A stretch of DNA of 64,000 nt from Arthrobacter silvisoli (GCF_003369445.1 NZ_QRCU01000078.1:62001-126000); one strand, 5' to 3'. Counted from the first letter of the stretch, positions 46,491-55,265 are shown. Translations and numbers: made by a program. Notes: generated by a model from the letters alone, not told the origin.

Positions 46491-49022
46491 GTGAGCGTTC
46501 ACCCGGAGACCGAAACCGGAGCACAGGCAGGAACGGCGAACACCCCCGAGGAGGGTGTGTACAGCTTCGCAGCGATGGAGGCCAAGTGGCCCCAGGTGTG
46601 GGAGGACCTCAAGGTCTTCACCCCCTTGGACGACGGCTCCCGCGAGCGTCGCTACGTGCTGGACATGTTCCCGTACCCCTCCGGCGACCTGCACATGGGC
46701 CACGCCGAAGCGTTCGCCATGGGCGACGTCGTCGCGCGCTACCTGCGCCAGAAGGGTTATGACGTCCTGCACCCGATCGGCTGGGACTCCTTCGGCCTGC
46801 CCGCCGAAAATGCCGCCATCAAGCGCAACGCCCACCCCAGCGAGTGGACCTACACCAACATCGACACCCAGGCGGCGTCGTTCAAGCGGTACGCGATCTC
46901 CGCCGACTGGTCCCGCCGCCTGCACACTTCGGACCCGGAGTACTACCGCTGGACCCAGTGGCTGTTCAAGCGCTTCTACGAGCGCGGCCTGGCCTACCGC
47001 AAGGATTCCCCGGTCAACTGGTGCCCGAAGGACCTGACCGTGCTGGCGAACGAGCAGGTCGTCAACGGCGCCTGTGAACGTTGCGGCACTCCGGTCACCA
47101 AGAAGTCCCTGAACCAGTGGTACTTCAAGATCACCGAATACGCCGACCGCCTGCTCGATGACATGTCCGAGCTGCAGGGGCACTGGCCCGAGCGGGTCCT
47201 GGCCATGCAGCGGAACTGGATCGGCCGCTCCGAGGGCGCCCACGTCCGTTTCGTCATTGAAGCTGCCGGACGCCGTCCCGAGAAGGAAGTGACGGTCTTC
47301 ACCACCCGCCCGGACACCCTGTACGGGGCAACCTTCTTCGTCGTCGCCGCCGACGCCCACCTTGCCCTGGACCTGGTCACCCCGGAACAGCATGACGAAC
47401 TCATGGCCTACCGCGAGAAGGTCAAGGCCCTCTCCGAAATCGAGCGCCAGTCCACCGAACGCGAGAAGACCGGTGTGTTCACCGGCCGTTACGCCATCAA
47501 CCCGCTCAACGGCGAAAAGCTGCCCGTCTGGGCCGCCGACTACGTCCTCGCGGACTACGGCACCGGCGCCATCATGGCAGTTCCGGCGCACGACCAGCGC
47601 GACCTCGACTTCGCGAAGGCCTTCGGGCTGCCGGTCCGGGCTGTCCTGGAGACCGGCGCCGAGGACCCCGCGGAAAGCGGCGTCGCCACCTCCGGTGAAG
47701 GCACCCTGAAGAACTCCGGCGAGTTGGACGGACTGTCCAAGGCCGAGGCCATCCCGGCCGCCATCGAGATCCTCGAGAAGCTCGGCACGGGCGAGAAGTT
47801 CGTGAACTTCCGCCTGCGCGACTGGCTGCTGAGCCGCCAGCGTTTCTGGGGCACCCCGATCCCGATCATCCATTGCGCCGAATGCGGGGAGGTTCCGGTC
47901 CCCGATGACCAGCTGCCCGTCACGCTGCCGCAGGACCTGCGCGGAGAAGCCCTCGCCCCGAAGGGCACCTCCCCGCTGGCCGCCGCTGCGGAATGGGTCA
48001 ATGTGGAATGCCCCAACTGCGGCCGGGCCGCGCAGCGCGACACGGACACCATGGACACCTTCGTGGACTCCTCTTGGTACTTCCTGCGCTTCGTCTCTCC
48101 GCATTACACCGACGGCCCCTTCGACCCGGCGAAGATCAATGAGTGGATGCCTGTCGGCCAGTACGTGGGCGGCGTCGAGCATGCCATCCTGCACCTGCTC
48201 TACGCGCGTTTCTTCACGAAGGTAGTGCACGACATGGGCCTGCTGGACGCGGACGAACCGTTCAGCGCCCTCCTGAACCAGGGCCAGGTGCTTAACGGCG
48301 GCAAGGCCATGAGCAAGTCGCTGGGCAACGGCGTGGACCTGGGCGAGCAACTGGACAAGTTCGGCGTGGACGCCGTGCGCCTGACCATGGTGTTCGCCTC
48401 CCCACCGGAGGACGACGTCGACTGGGCGGATGTTTCGCCGGCCGGCTCGGCGAAGTTCCTGGCCCGCGCCTGGCGGCTCGGCCAGGACGTCAGCAGCGCG
48501 CCTGGCGTCGACTTCTCCGGCGGCGACCGCGCCCTGCGCACCGTCACGCACCGTACCATCGCCGAGGCGGCGGTACTGCTGGACAACAACAAGTTCAACG
48601 TCGTCGTGGCCAAGCTGATGGAGCTGGTGAACGCCACCCGCAAAACCATAGATTCAGCCTCCGGCGCCGGCGGAGCAGACCCTGCCGTCCGCGAAGCCGC
48701 CGAGGCTGTCGCTGTGATCCTGAGCCTCTTCGCCCCGTACACGGCCGAGGACCTCTGGAACCAGTTGGGCCACCCGGCCTCTGTGGCGAACGCCGGTTGG
48801 CCGGTCCACGACGACTCGCTCCTGGTCCAGGAAACCGTCACGGCCGTGGTCCAGGTGCAGGGCAAGGTCCGCGACCGCCTCGAGGTCGCGCCGGACATCG
48901 CCGAAGATGCGCTGCGCGAACTGGCTCTGGCCAGCGACAACGTGCAACGTGCACTCGATGGGCGTGGCATCCGCACGGTGATCGTGCGGGCCCCCAAACT
49001 GGTGAACATCGTCCCTGCCTAG
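46491..49022 (+). CDS. leuS: Leucine--tRNA ligase
   Basis: LeuRS charges tRNA-Leu and edits non-cognate products. The 843-aa protein starts at GTG 46491, 5 nt after GAGGG. The class I HIGH motif reads GDLHMGHAEAFAMGD (about residue 66), the WDSFGLPAENAAIKRNAHP block follows, and the KMSKS loop reads GGKAMSKSLGN near residue 604. The CP1 editing domain carries TTRPDTLYGATFFVVAADAH and YGTGAIMAVPAHDQRDLDFA with the conserved Asp. The leucine-specific insertion and the C-terminal domain (VQGKVRDRLEVAPDIAEDAL) end the protein. It stands behind an attenuator-like leader and is followed 86 nt later by degV. Confidence 0.97.
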   Translation: MSVHPETETGAQAGTANTPEEGVYSFAAMEAKWPQVWEDLKVFTPLDDGSRERRYVLDMFPYPSGDLHMGHAEAFAMGDVVARYLRQKGYDVLHPIGWDSFGLPAENAAIKRNAHPSEWTYTNIDTQAASFKRYAISADWSRRLHTSDPEYYRWTQWLFKRFYERGLAYRKDSPVNWCPKDLTVLANEQVVNGACERCGTPVTKKSLNQWYFKITEYADRLLDDMSELQGHWPERVLAMQRNWIGRSEGAHVRFVIEAAGRRPEKEVTVFTTRPDTLYGATFFVVAADAHLALDLVTPEQHDELMAYREKVKALSEIERQSTEREKTGVFTGRYAINPLNGEKLPVWAADYVLADYGTGAIMAVPAHDQRDLDFAKAFGLPVRAVLETGAEDPAESGVATSGEGTLKNSGELDGLSKAEAIPAAIEILEKLGTGEKFVNFRLRDWLLSRQRFWGTPIPIIHCAECGEVPVPDDQLPVTLPQDLRGEALAPKGTSPLAAAAEWVNVECPNCGRAAQRDTDTMDTFVDSSWYFLRFVSPHYTDGPFDPAKINEWMPVGQYVGGVEHAILHLLYARFFTKVVHDMGLLDADEPFSALLNQGQVLNGGKAMSKSLGNGVDLGEQLDKFGVDAVRLTMVFASPPEDDVDWADVSPAGSAKFLARAWRLGQDVSSAPGVDFSGGDRALRTVTHRTIAEAAVLLDNNKFNVVVAKLMELVNATRKTIDSASGAGGADPAVREAAEAVAVILSLFAPYTAEDLWNQLGHPASVANAGWPVHDDSLLVQETVTAVVQVQGKVRDRLEVAPDIAEDALRELALASDNVQRALDGRGIRTVIVRAPKLVNIVPA

Positions 49023-49108
49023 CCGGGAAGGCCGCCGGCTCCCGGCCGGCGGCCTTGTGCATCAGCGACCTCGCCGCACCCGGCAGTGACCAGTCCAGGA
49101 GGTGCCCT

Positions 49109-50104
49109 TTGCCGGACCGTGAACCGCCTGCATGGCTGTGGCTGAAACAGCGGCTCTCGCGGCTGCGCCCGTCCACGACGCCGGCACGCGCCCCCGGTGC
49201 GGCGCCCGCCGTCGTACGCACCGCCGTCGTGACCGATTCCGCGGCGGCGCTGCCGGCAGACTGGGTGAAGGCCTTTGTCGACGACGGCCGGCTGGCCGTG
49301 GTTCCGATGCCCGTGATGGTGGGCGAGGAAATCTTCGGCGAAGGCGAAGATGACATCACCACCACCCTGGCCCTGGCGCTGGCCTCGGGCTCGGCCGTGA
49401 AGACATCCCGGCCGTCGCCCGGCCAATTTGAGCAGGCGTACCTGGCCGCGGCGGCGCGCGGATTCGAATCGGTGGTGTCCATCCATATTTCTGCCGAGCT
49501 CTCCGGAACGGTCGAGGCCGCCACGCTGGCCGCCGGCCGGGTTCCAATCCCGGTGGAAGTCCTCGATTCCCGCACCGTTGGCATGGCCCAGGGGATGGGC
49601 GTGCAAAGCGCGCTCCTGGCCGCGGCGGACGGCCGGACCGCCGAGGAAGTGCGCGCCTTCGCGGAGGAACGGCTCCGCCGCACCAAGGTCTACTTTTATG
49701 TGCCGAGCCTTGAGCAGCTGCGCCGCGGCGGGCGGATCGGCGCCGCGGCCTCCCTGTTGGGCACCATGCTCGCCATCAAACCGATCCTGGCGGTCGACGG
49801 CGGCCGGATCGTGCCGCTCGAAAAGGTCCGCTCCGCCGCGAAGGCGGTCGCCCGGCTCGAGGAGATCGTGGCCGCCGACGTCGCCGCCCGTCCGCTTGGC
49901 GAAGCCAGGCTCGCCGTCCACCATTTCGGGAACCTCGCGGAGGCGGAAGGGCTGGCCGGGCGGCTCGCGGCCCGGTGCCCCGGTACTCCCAAGGCCCAGC
50001 TCAGTGCCCTGCCAGCGGTGCTCGGCGCCCACGCCGGCCTCGGTGTCCTCGCCGTGATTGTCGGCGAAAGCAGCACGCCCGGAGCGGCACTCCCGGGGCA
50101 ATAA
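49109..50104 (+). CDS. DegV family fatty-acid-binding protein
   Basis: DegV proteins (FakB type) bind a fatty acid; in Firmicutes they present it to the kinase FakA for incorporation into lipids. The 331-aa protein is placed at TTG 49109, 5 nt after the strong site AGGAGGTG. After a 30-residue N-terminal extension, the fold starts RTAVVTDSAAALPADWVKAF, with EIFGEGEDDITTTLALAL, VKTSRPSPGQFEQAYLAAAA, VVSIHISAELSGTVEAATLA (the SAxLSGTxxxA motif), EVLDSRTVGMAQGMGV and FYVPSLEQLRRGGRIGAAAS. The C-terminal part has GHH-like AVHHFGNLAEAE and GAHAGLGVLAVIV, as in the family. No FakA homologue is nearby. Confidence 0.92.
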   Translation: MPDREPPAWLWLKQRLSRLRPSTTPARAPGAAPAVVRTAVVTDSAAALPADWVKAFVDDGRLAVVPMPVMVGEEIFGEGEDDITTTLALALASGSAVKTSRPSPGQFEQAYLAAAARGFESVVSIHISAELSGTVEAATLAAGRVPIPVEVLDSRTVGMAQGMGVQSALLAAADGRTAEEVRAFAEERLRRTKVYFYVPSLEQLRRGGRIGAAASLLGTMLAIKPILAVDGGRIVPLEKVRSAAKAVARLEEIVAADVAARPLGEARLAVHHFGNLAEAEGLAGRLAARCPGTPKAQLSALPAVLGAHAGLGVLAVIVGESSTPGAALPGQ

Positions 50105-50185
50105 CTCCGTTCCTCCACAGGCCCTGCGCCGGCGCGGCTTTCCACATAGCGCCCGCAGGCGGCGGCAGCACAGCCCGGCGGAACC

Positions 50186-50191
50186 TAGGCT
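50186..50191 (+). promoter_or_regulatory. Candidate -10 box for comEA (TAGGCT), leaderless
   Basis: TAGGCT is seven bases upstream of the comEA ATG at 50199, so transcription may start at the start codon. There is no Shine-Dalgarno before this ATG. Confidence 0.4.
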
Positions 50192-50198
50192 CGGATTC

Positions 50199-51053
50199 AT
50201 GCCGCGCCGGAACCAGGACCCGTTAGCCGGCGATGCCGCGCGCGCAGCCAGGCGCCGGCTGACATCCCGTTTGGGCGTCGCGGAATCGGGGACGTCTTCC
50301 GGGCCGGGGGAGGACCTTCTCCTCCCGGGCGGGGAAACCTCCGCGCTGCAGGACATTGACTGTGAAAGCGCGCAAAGCGGCCGGAGCGCCCGCGTCAGGT
50401 GGCGGGTGCCCTGGCGGGTCCCGGCCTTGCTCCTGGTTCCGGCGCTGTTGCTGGCCTTCTGGATTGGCTGGCAGGCGTGGGCCGGGCGGCCGCCTGCGGA
50501 GCAACTTCAGCCGGCGGACGGGACTCCCGCGGACGTCTCGGGTCCGGTTCCGTCAGGAGCTGAACCCGGTTCCGGTGGCTCCGGGGGCGCCCGCATGGTG
50601 GTCCACGTGGCAGGTGCCGTGAGGAAGCCGGGCATCGTCAGCCTGCCCGTGGGGTCCCGGGTTTTCGAGGCAATCGACGCGGCGGGAGGGGCTGTCGCGG
50701 GGTCGTCCCTGGACAGCCTGAACCTTGCCGCCGTGGTCCAGGACGGCGCCAAAATCCAGGTTCCCTTGAAGGGCGAAGAAACCGCAACGCCCGGCTCCGG
50801 TGGAACTACTGCCTCCGGCAGTCCGTCGGGCGGCGGGGCGGGTGCCGGTGGCATGGTAGGTGCCAGGATCAACATCAACACTGCGTCGGCGGCGGAGCTC
50901 GACGAGTTGCCCAGGGTGGGCCCGGTCCTGGCCGAGCGCATCGTGGCCTGGCGTGAAGAACATGGTCCCTTTGCCGCCGTCGAAGAACTCGACGCTGTGG
51001 ACGGCGTCGGTCCCAAAATGCTCGAGGCGCTCCTTCCACTGGTGACAGTCTGA
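50199..51053 (+). CDS. comEA: ComEA family competence DNA-binding protein
   Basis: ComEA binds incoming DNA at the outside of the membrane in natural transformation. The 284-aa protein starts at ATG 50199; upstream in-frame codons overlap degV. A basic cytoplasmic tail precedes one membrane helix (WRVPALLLVPALLLAFWIGW, about residues 72-91), a Pro/Gly linker, and a SLBB domain (MVVHVAGAVRKPGIVSLPVG; IDAAGGAVAGSSLDSLNLAA; VQDGAKIQVP). The C-terminal helix-hairpin-helix DNA-binding pair is ININTASAAELDELPRVGPV, LAERIVAWREEHGPFAAVEE and DAVDGVGPKMLEALLPLV. Its stop overlaps the comEC ATG (TGATG). Confidence 0.93.
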   Translation: MPRRNQDPLAGDAARAARRRLTSRLGVAESGTSSGPGEDLLLPGGETSALQDIDCESAQSGRSARVRWRVPWRVPALLLVPALLLAFWIGWQAWAGRPPAEQLQPADGTPADVSGPVPSGAEPGSGGSGGARMVVHVAGAVRKPGIVSLPVGSRVFEAIDAAGGAVAGSSLDSLNLAAVVQDGAKIQVPLKGEETATPGSGGTTASGSPSGGGAGAGGMVGARININTASAAELDELPRVGPVLAERIVAWREEHGPFAAVEELDAVDGVGPKMLEALLPLVTV

Positions 51054-52789
51054 TGTCCGGCCGCAGACCGGCGCACGGGCCCGCAGCCTCGGACGGGGCC
51101 CACGGCGCTGGGGATCCGGGGCCGCGGCTGGACCTTCGGCTCGTGCCTTCAGCGGTGCTGGCCTGGACGGGGGCTTTGGCCGGTAACCATTTGTCCCCGG
51201 CCTGGACCACTGGCATCGTGGCGTTCCTGCTTGGCAGCGCGGTGCTGCTGCTCGTGGCCGGCAAGCGGCGTGCGCCGGCCCGCCGTACGGGGCGCCGCAG
51301 TCTCGGTGCCGCGCTGTCGCTGGCATGCCTCCTGGGTGCCGCGGCAGCCGTGCAGACCCTGAGCGTGTCCACTGCAAGGTCAAGCCTGCCCGTCACGGGC
51401 AGCGGAGCGGACGGCCCGGCCCTCGTGAACCTCTTGGTGACCGGTGAAGCCAAGGAAGTCCGCGCCGGTGCAGGCCGTGCCAAACGCTGGATCCTTGCTG
51501 CCGAACTGCTGGAACTCACCTCGGACGGCAAGCTTTACCGCCCGGCCACCCGGATCCTGGTGGTCGGTGGCGCCGGGTGGCAGGAGTCCCGGATTGGCGA
51601 ACGCATCCGGGCAGCCGGCAAGCTCGCGCAGGCGCGCCCCGGACAGGCTGAGGCGGCGGTCTTCACTGCGGGCACCCGGCCTTTCCCTGCCCGGGGCAGC
51701 CTGCAGAACACTGCGTGGCCCGGCGGGGCACTTCCGGGTACAGGGCCAGGGGCAGCGCCGGACTGGGCGGCCGCGACGCGGGAGCGGTACCGGGTCGCCA
51801 CCGCCAGGTTCGGCGGCGATTCTGCCGGCCTGCTGCCGGGTATGGTCATCGGCGACACGGAGGGCATGGACGAAGGACTTGTCGCGGCCATGCGCGATAC
51901 AGGCACCACGCATTTGACCGCCGTCAGCGGCGCAAATTGCAGTTTGATCCTCGGGTTGTTGATCGTGTTGGCCAGGAGTTGCCGCCTCCGCCGGCCTGCA
52001 GCAGCTGTTCTGGCCCTGTGCGGCCTGGGCGCTTTCGTGTGGCTGGTCGGTCCGGAACCGAGCGTGCTGCGGGCCGCGGTCATGGGCGCGATCGGTTTTC
52101 TTGCGCTTAGCAGCGGGCGGGCGGGACGCAGCCTGGGTTTCCTGTGTCTTGCCGTGGCTGTGCTCCTTGTCGGCGAGCCGTCCCTGGCCGGCAGTTCGGG
52201 GTTCCTGCTCTCGGTCCTGGCCACCCTCGGAATCATCTTGTTGGCTCGTCCGCTGATGACCCGGGCGCCGGCCTGGCTGCCTCGTCCCATTGCTGCTGCT
52301 CTTGCAGTGCCGTTGTCCGCGCAGTTGTTCTGTGCACCTGTCATTGTGGGCCTGCAGCCGCAGTTCACGGTCTTTTCACTGCTGGCCAACGTTGTCATGG
52401 CGCCGTTCGTCGCACCCGTGACGGTGCTGGGAACCCTCGCGGTGCCCGTGCTTGCGGCCCATGAGGGAGCAGCAACTGTGCTTCTGGGCGCCGCCGCGGT
52501 GTGCGCCGGGGCGATCGCTGGAACCGCGCGCTTCCTCGCCGGCCTGCCGGGAGCGGTGCAGCCGTGGCCCGAGGGTGCGTGGGGAATGATCACCATGGCG
52601 CTGTGCTCCGCTGGCAACCTGGCCTTGCTTTGGTTGCTCCTGCACCCGGCGCGTTGTGCCCGGTTCGCTTTCACGTGCCACGGCTTGGTGGTGGACAAGA
52701 TCGCAGGCTTCGAGGCGTGGCTGGAACACCGCCGTCGGCTCTTCCGACGGCGGATGCGGCCACCCGGAACCAGGGGGCGGCTTCGATGA
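51053..52789 (+). CDS. comEC: ComEC/Rec2 family DNA-uptake channel, with abnormal 3' end
   Basis: ComEC forms the membrane channel for transforming DNA. The protein is 578 aa with several transmembrane helices. The ComEC/Rec2 competence domain is visible: LLPGMVIGDTEGMDEGLVAA, MRDTGTTHLTAVSGANCSLI, GPEPSVLRAAVMGAIGFLAL and LAGSSGFLLSVLATLGIILL. It lacks the C-terminal metallo-beta-lactamase domain of Bacillus ComEC, as does mycobacterial ComEC. The last 21 codons (EHRRRLFRRRMRPPGTRGRL) lie in DNA duplicated from the SRAP locus 1.67 kb downstream, including its hairpin, so the 3' end has been rebuilt by recombination. Activity of the channel is uncertain. It overlaps comEA by one base. Confidence 0.87.
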   Translation: MSGRRPAHGPAASDGAHGAGDPGPRLDLRLVPSAVLAWTGALAGNHLSPAWTTGIVAFLLGSAVLLLVAGKRRAPARRTGRRSLGAALSLACLLGAAAAVQTLSVSTARSSLPVTGSGADGPALVNLLVTGEAKEVRAGAGRAKRWILAAELLELTSDGKLYRPATRILVVGGAGWQESRIGERIRAAGKLAQARPGQAEAAVFTAGTRPFPARGSLQNTAWPGGALPGTGPGAAPDWAAATRERYRVATARFGGDSAGLLPGMVIGDTEGMDEGLVAAMRDTGTTHLTAVSGANCSLILGLLIVLARSCRLRRPAAAVLALCGLGAFVWLVGPEPSVLRAAVMGAIGFLALSSGRAGRSLGFLCLAVAVLLVGEPSLAGSSGFLLSVLATLGIILLARPLMTRAPAWLPRPIAAALAVPLSAQLFCAPVIVGLQPQFTVFSLLANVVMAPFVAPVTVLGTLAVPVLAAHEGAATVLLGAAAVCAGAIAGTARFLAGLPGAVQPWPEGAWGMITMALCSAGNLALLWLLLHPARCARFAFTCHGLVVDKIAGFEAWLEHRRRLFRRRMRPPGTRGRLR

Positions 52790-52868
52790 GCTCTGGTCCG
52801 TTGTTCCGGACGTAGTTCACTTTGTTGCCGGCGAGGCGTGGCACCAGGCGGGGCGCGGGCATGGAGTC
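52725..52868. repeat. Direct repeat, copy 1 (diverged)
   Basis: This 144-bp stretch matches 54395-54538 position by position with about 14 differences (about 90% identity by eye). It includes the hairpin ccgccgtcgg/ccgacggcgg (52729-52753) and the 3' coding end of the SRAP gene. comEC reads through its first 65 bp. Confidence 0.85.
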
Positions 52869-52916
52869 GTGAATGTGTCCAAGTAGGTCGGGATTTTTGC
52901 GTTGGCCGTCTTCCCA
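52770..52916 (-). pseudogene. Decayed fragment of an SRAP (SOS-associated peptidase) gene
   Basis: On the minus strand this stretch encodes KNPDLLGHIHDSMPAPRLVP and NKVNYVRNNGPELIEAA, the end of the intact SRAP protein at 54440-55150. Two internal deletions relative to it are visible (about 87 bp corresponding to 54540-54625 and about 136 bp corresponding to 54641-54776), the first joined at a shared GTC. The stop codon TAG has become TGG. The 5' portion with the catalytic MCGR is missing. It is non-functional and overlaps the comEC 3' end. Confidence 0.8.
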
Positions 52917-53063
52917 ACAAGCGACCGGCTTGGGAGCGGATGGTGAAGCCCTGTCTGGATCAGAGGATGAGTCTGGTTCCGGGCGCCCGGCCGGTTTCAC
53001 AATTGGAAATTGAGGAACCAAGTATCGGGCCACGCTGTGTTCCGATTCAGGAGGTGTATTCGC

Positions 53064-53588
53064 ATGGAGATCGGCCGAGCTCACGCACCGAAGGGTCGGA
53101 CGAACATGGCCCCGGCTGGGACTTCGGGCTGGCCAAGCGCTTGGAGCGCATCGCGTCCCGTTGCGGAAACGGGGAGCCGCTCCGAGACAAAGTCCAAGCC
53201 ACATCCAGCCGCTGTCGCTGCCATCAAGGCATTCCACACGCTGGCGTGGCTTTCGATTGAGTCATGCGTTGTCTACGTGCTCTACAAGGGGCTGGTCGGG
53301 CGCACTGACAGACGGGTTGGCTTGGCTGCGGCGGTGGTAGCGGGCGAAACCCTGGTGTTCGCCGGCAACGGATTCAGGTGTCCGCTCACGCAACTCGCCA
53401 AACACTACGGTGCCGAAAGCGGCGCGGTGACGGACATTTACCTTCCGAAATGGTTCGCCCACAACATGCCGGCCATCCACGTTCCGCTGCTGGCAGCCAT
53501 GACCTACCTGCATATCCGGAACTACCGACGCCGAAAGGCGGCTGTCCAGTCCACGACCAGTCAACCGCAGGGTGGCAGACCCGGCTAA
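53064..53588 (+). CDS. Small membrane protein of unknown function (accessory block)
   Basis: This 174-aa protein starts at ATG 53064, 7 nt after a strong AGGAGGTG. The first 50 residues are polar and low-complexity. Three membrane segments follow: TLAWLSIESCVVYVLYKGLV, VGLAAAVVAGETLVFAGNGF and IHVPLLAAMTYLHI. Between the last two lies RCPLTQLAKHYGAESG and DIYLPKWFAHNMP, resembling a short Cys-Pro-Leu-Thr motif seen in DUF2784-like proteins; I am not confident of the family. It lies inside the block inserted between comEC and holA and ends directly against the next gene (TAA then ATG). Confidence 0.7.
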   Translation: MEIGRAHAPKGRTNMAPAGTSGWPSAWSASRPVAETGSRSETKSKPHPAAVAAIKAFHTLAWLSIESCVVYVLYKGLVGRTDRRVGLAAAVVAGETLVFAGNGFRCPLTQLAKHYGAESGAVTDIYLPKWFAHNMPAIHVPLLAAMTYLHIRNYRRRKAAVQSTTSQPQGGRPG

Positions 53589-54302
53589 ATGATGCCAGCA
53601 CGAAACCTTGGCCGGCTCGCAGCGCTCACTTGCGTTGCGGGCTGCGGATTCGCATTCCGGCGACTCCAACTCTGCTGGGGTTCCACCCCTGAAGAGCTGG
53701 ATGGCCGGCTGCCAGGTGACGACTTCATCACCCACGCGGGCCTGCAGGCAACACGGTCCATCACCATTCATGCTCCGGCTGAAAAAGTATGGCCCTGGTT
53801 GGCGCAGATGGGCCAGGGCCGGGGCGGGTTCTACAGCTACGACTTCCTGGAAAACCGCGCCGGCCTGGACATCCATAGCGCGGACCGGATCCATCCCGAG
53901 TGGCAGGACATTAAGGTGGGGGACCCGATTCATCTGGCACCCACGGACTCCTCGAACCTGGAGGTGGGGCTCCTTGAACCGGTAAGGACACTTGTCCTGC
54001 GCATCCCCCCGAGCCCAGCACCCGGCCCCTTCGACTTCACCTGGGCCTTCATCCTCCAGGCAAAACCAGACGGAACTACCCGCCTCGTTGTCCGTGAGCG
54101 GTACGCCTATCGGCAATGGTGGGCTCGGTTCCTGCTCGAGACCGTCGAGGTCGCCAGCTTCGTCATGTCCCTGCGGATGCTCCACGGGATCAGGAGCCGG
54201 GCCGAGGAAACCATTGACACTATTCACCAGACCCGCCCAAAGTCGGAACCAGGCTCCAGAGGTTTCCCGTGTCATAATGGCGGGCGTTCCGGGACTCGGT
54301 GA
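53589..54302 (+). CDS. SRPBCC family (polyketide cyclase/START-like) protein
   Basis: A 237-aa protein starting at ATG 53589, immediately after the stop of the upstream membrane protein, so the two are translationally coupled; no ribosome-binding site of its own is evident. A short N-terminal hydrophobic segment is followed by a ligand-binding START-like fold: ATRSITIHAPAEKVWPWLAQ, MGQGRGGFYSYDFLENRAGL, PEWQDIKVGDPIHLAPTDS, EPVRTLVLRIPPSPAPGPFD and WAFILQAKPDGTTRLVVRER. The WPWLAQMGQGRGGFYSYDWLEN pattern is typical of actinobacterial SRPBCC proteins with unknown ligands. It is probably paired functionally with its partner. Confidence 0.82.
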   Translation: MMPARNLGRLAALTCVAGCGFAFRRLQLCWGSTPEELDGRLPGDDFITHAGLQATRSITIHAPAEKVWPWLAQMGQGRGGFYSYDFLENRAGLDIHSADRIHPEWQDIKVGDPIHLAPTDSSNLEVGLLEPVRTLVLRIPPSPAPGPFDFTWAFILQAKPDGTTRLVVRERYAYRQWWARFLLETVEVASFVMSLRMLHGIRSRAEETIDTIHQTRPKSEPGSRGFPCHNGGRSGTR

Positions 54303-54394
54303 GGCCTAGGCGTGACCCAGAGCCAACTGCTCTCAGCCAGGAAGAGGCTTCGAAGGCTTCCTGACCCGTGCGGTGGAGGGTTGTCACACGGCCC

Positions 54395-54538
54395 AACACC
54401 GCCGTCGGCCTTTCCGACGGCGGATGCGGCCACCCGGAACTAGGCGGCGGCTTCGATGAGTTCGGGTCCGTTGTTCCGGACGTAGTTCACTTTGTCGCTG
54501 ACGACGCGTGGCACCAAACGGGGCTCCGGCATGGAGTC
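54395..54538. repeat. Direct repeat, copy 2 (SRAP gene 3' end and hairpin)
   Basis: This is the intact-gene partner of 52725-52868. The two copies lie in the same orientation 1.67 kb apart and flank the small membrane protein and SRPBCC genes. Confidence 0.85.
54399..54423 (-). terminator. Hairpin terminator of the SRAP gene
   Basis: ccgccgtcgg / ccgacggcgg form a perfect 10-bp stem with a 5-nt loop, 17 nt beyond the SRAP stop on the minus strand. There is no real T-run, so termination efficiency is unclear. The same hairpin is duplicated at 52729-52753 inside comEC. Confidence 0.6.
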
Positions 54539-55150
54539 CAGGAGGGCCCGGACGTCGGCTTCTTTCGTGGTCTGCGGGTCGAGCCAGTCCGTCCACATGT
54601 CCGCTGGCACCACCAGGGGAGTCCGGTCGTGAATGTGCCCCAGCGCGTCAGAGGCCGCCGTGGTGATGATGGTGGCCGTCCGCAGCCATTTTTCCGGGTG
54701 CCCGTCGGGCAGGGACGGATCCGGCCAGTTCTCGAACAGGGCCGCGAACGCCAGCGGTTTTTCGTCGGCGCCGTGCAGGTAGGTCGGGATCTTTTTCGCG
54801 TCGGCTGTCTTTTCCCATTCGTAGTACCCGTCGCTGGGAATGAGTCCGCGTCTGGCCGCGGCAGCCTTCCGGAAGGACGGCTTCTCAGTGACGGTTTCCA
54901 TGCGGGCGTTGATCAGCCGGGCCGCGCCTTTGGTGTCCTTCGCCCACGACGGCACAAGACCCCAGTGCGCCGTGACGAGCTTGCGGGATGCGGTGTCGTC
55001 CTCTGTGCCGAGCCGGTCCAGGATGAGCGGAATCGGGTCTGTGGGGGCGACGTTCCAACTCGCAGCCAGATCGGGGTCAACCACCTCGCTGACAAGGAAG
55101 AAGTCCTGAATGTCGGCGGCTGAGTAAGTCATCACGAAGCGTCCACACAT
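54440..55150 (-). CDS. SOS response-associated peptidase (SRAP/HMCES/YedK family)
   Basis: SRAP proteins form a covalent thiazolidine link with abasic sites in single-stranded DNA, shielding them. The 236-aa protein starts at the ATG complementary to 55148-55150, giving Met-Cys-Gly-Arg with Cys2, the catalytic residue exposed after Met removal. Other conserved residues: WNVAPTDPIP, HWGLVPSWAKD, LINARMETVTEKPSF, RGLIPSDGYYEWEK with the active Glu, and LGHIHDRTPLVVP with the active His. Length is typical. It lies in the accessory block between comEC and holA. A partial decayed copy is at 52770-52916. No LexA box was recognised upstream. Confidence 0.95.
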   Translation of the reverse strand: MCGRFVMTYSAADIQDFFLVSEVVDPDLAASWNVAPTDPIPLILDRLGTEDDTASRKLVTAHWGLVPSWAKDTKGAARLINARMETVTEKPSFRKAAAARRGLIPSDGYYEWEKTADAKKIPTYLHGADEKPLAFAALFENWPDPSLPDGHPEKWLRTATIITTAASDALGHIHDRTPLVVPADMWTDWLDPQTTKEADVRALLDSMPEPRLVPRVVSDKVNYVRNNGPELIEAAA

Positions 55151-55265
55151 GAGCCCATTATTGCCGGTGGCCGAATCAGCAGGAAGTGCGCCGCAGGCGG
55201 TCGTGCTCTGCCCGCGGGTTGGGCAGCACTCTGGACGCTGGGCCGAGCAGGGAGCAATGAAGGCC

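Noticed and set aside
51053..52789. comEC called a pseudogene because the metallo-beta-lactamase domain is missing
   Set aside because: Mycobacterial ComEC also lacks that domain; the competence core is intact, so the gene is reported as coding with an altered end.
54339..54362. Hairpin AGGAAG/CTTCCT after the SRPBCC gene as terminator
   Set aside because: Six-base arms with a 12-nt loop and no T-run; too weak to list.
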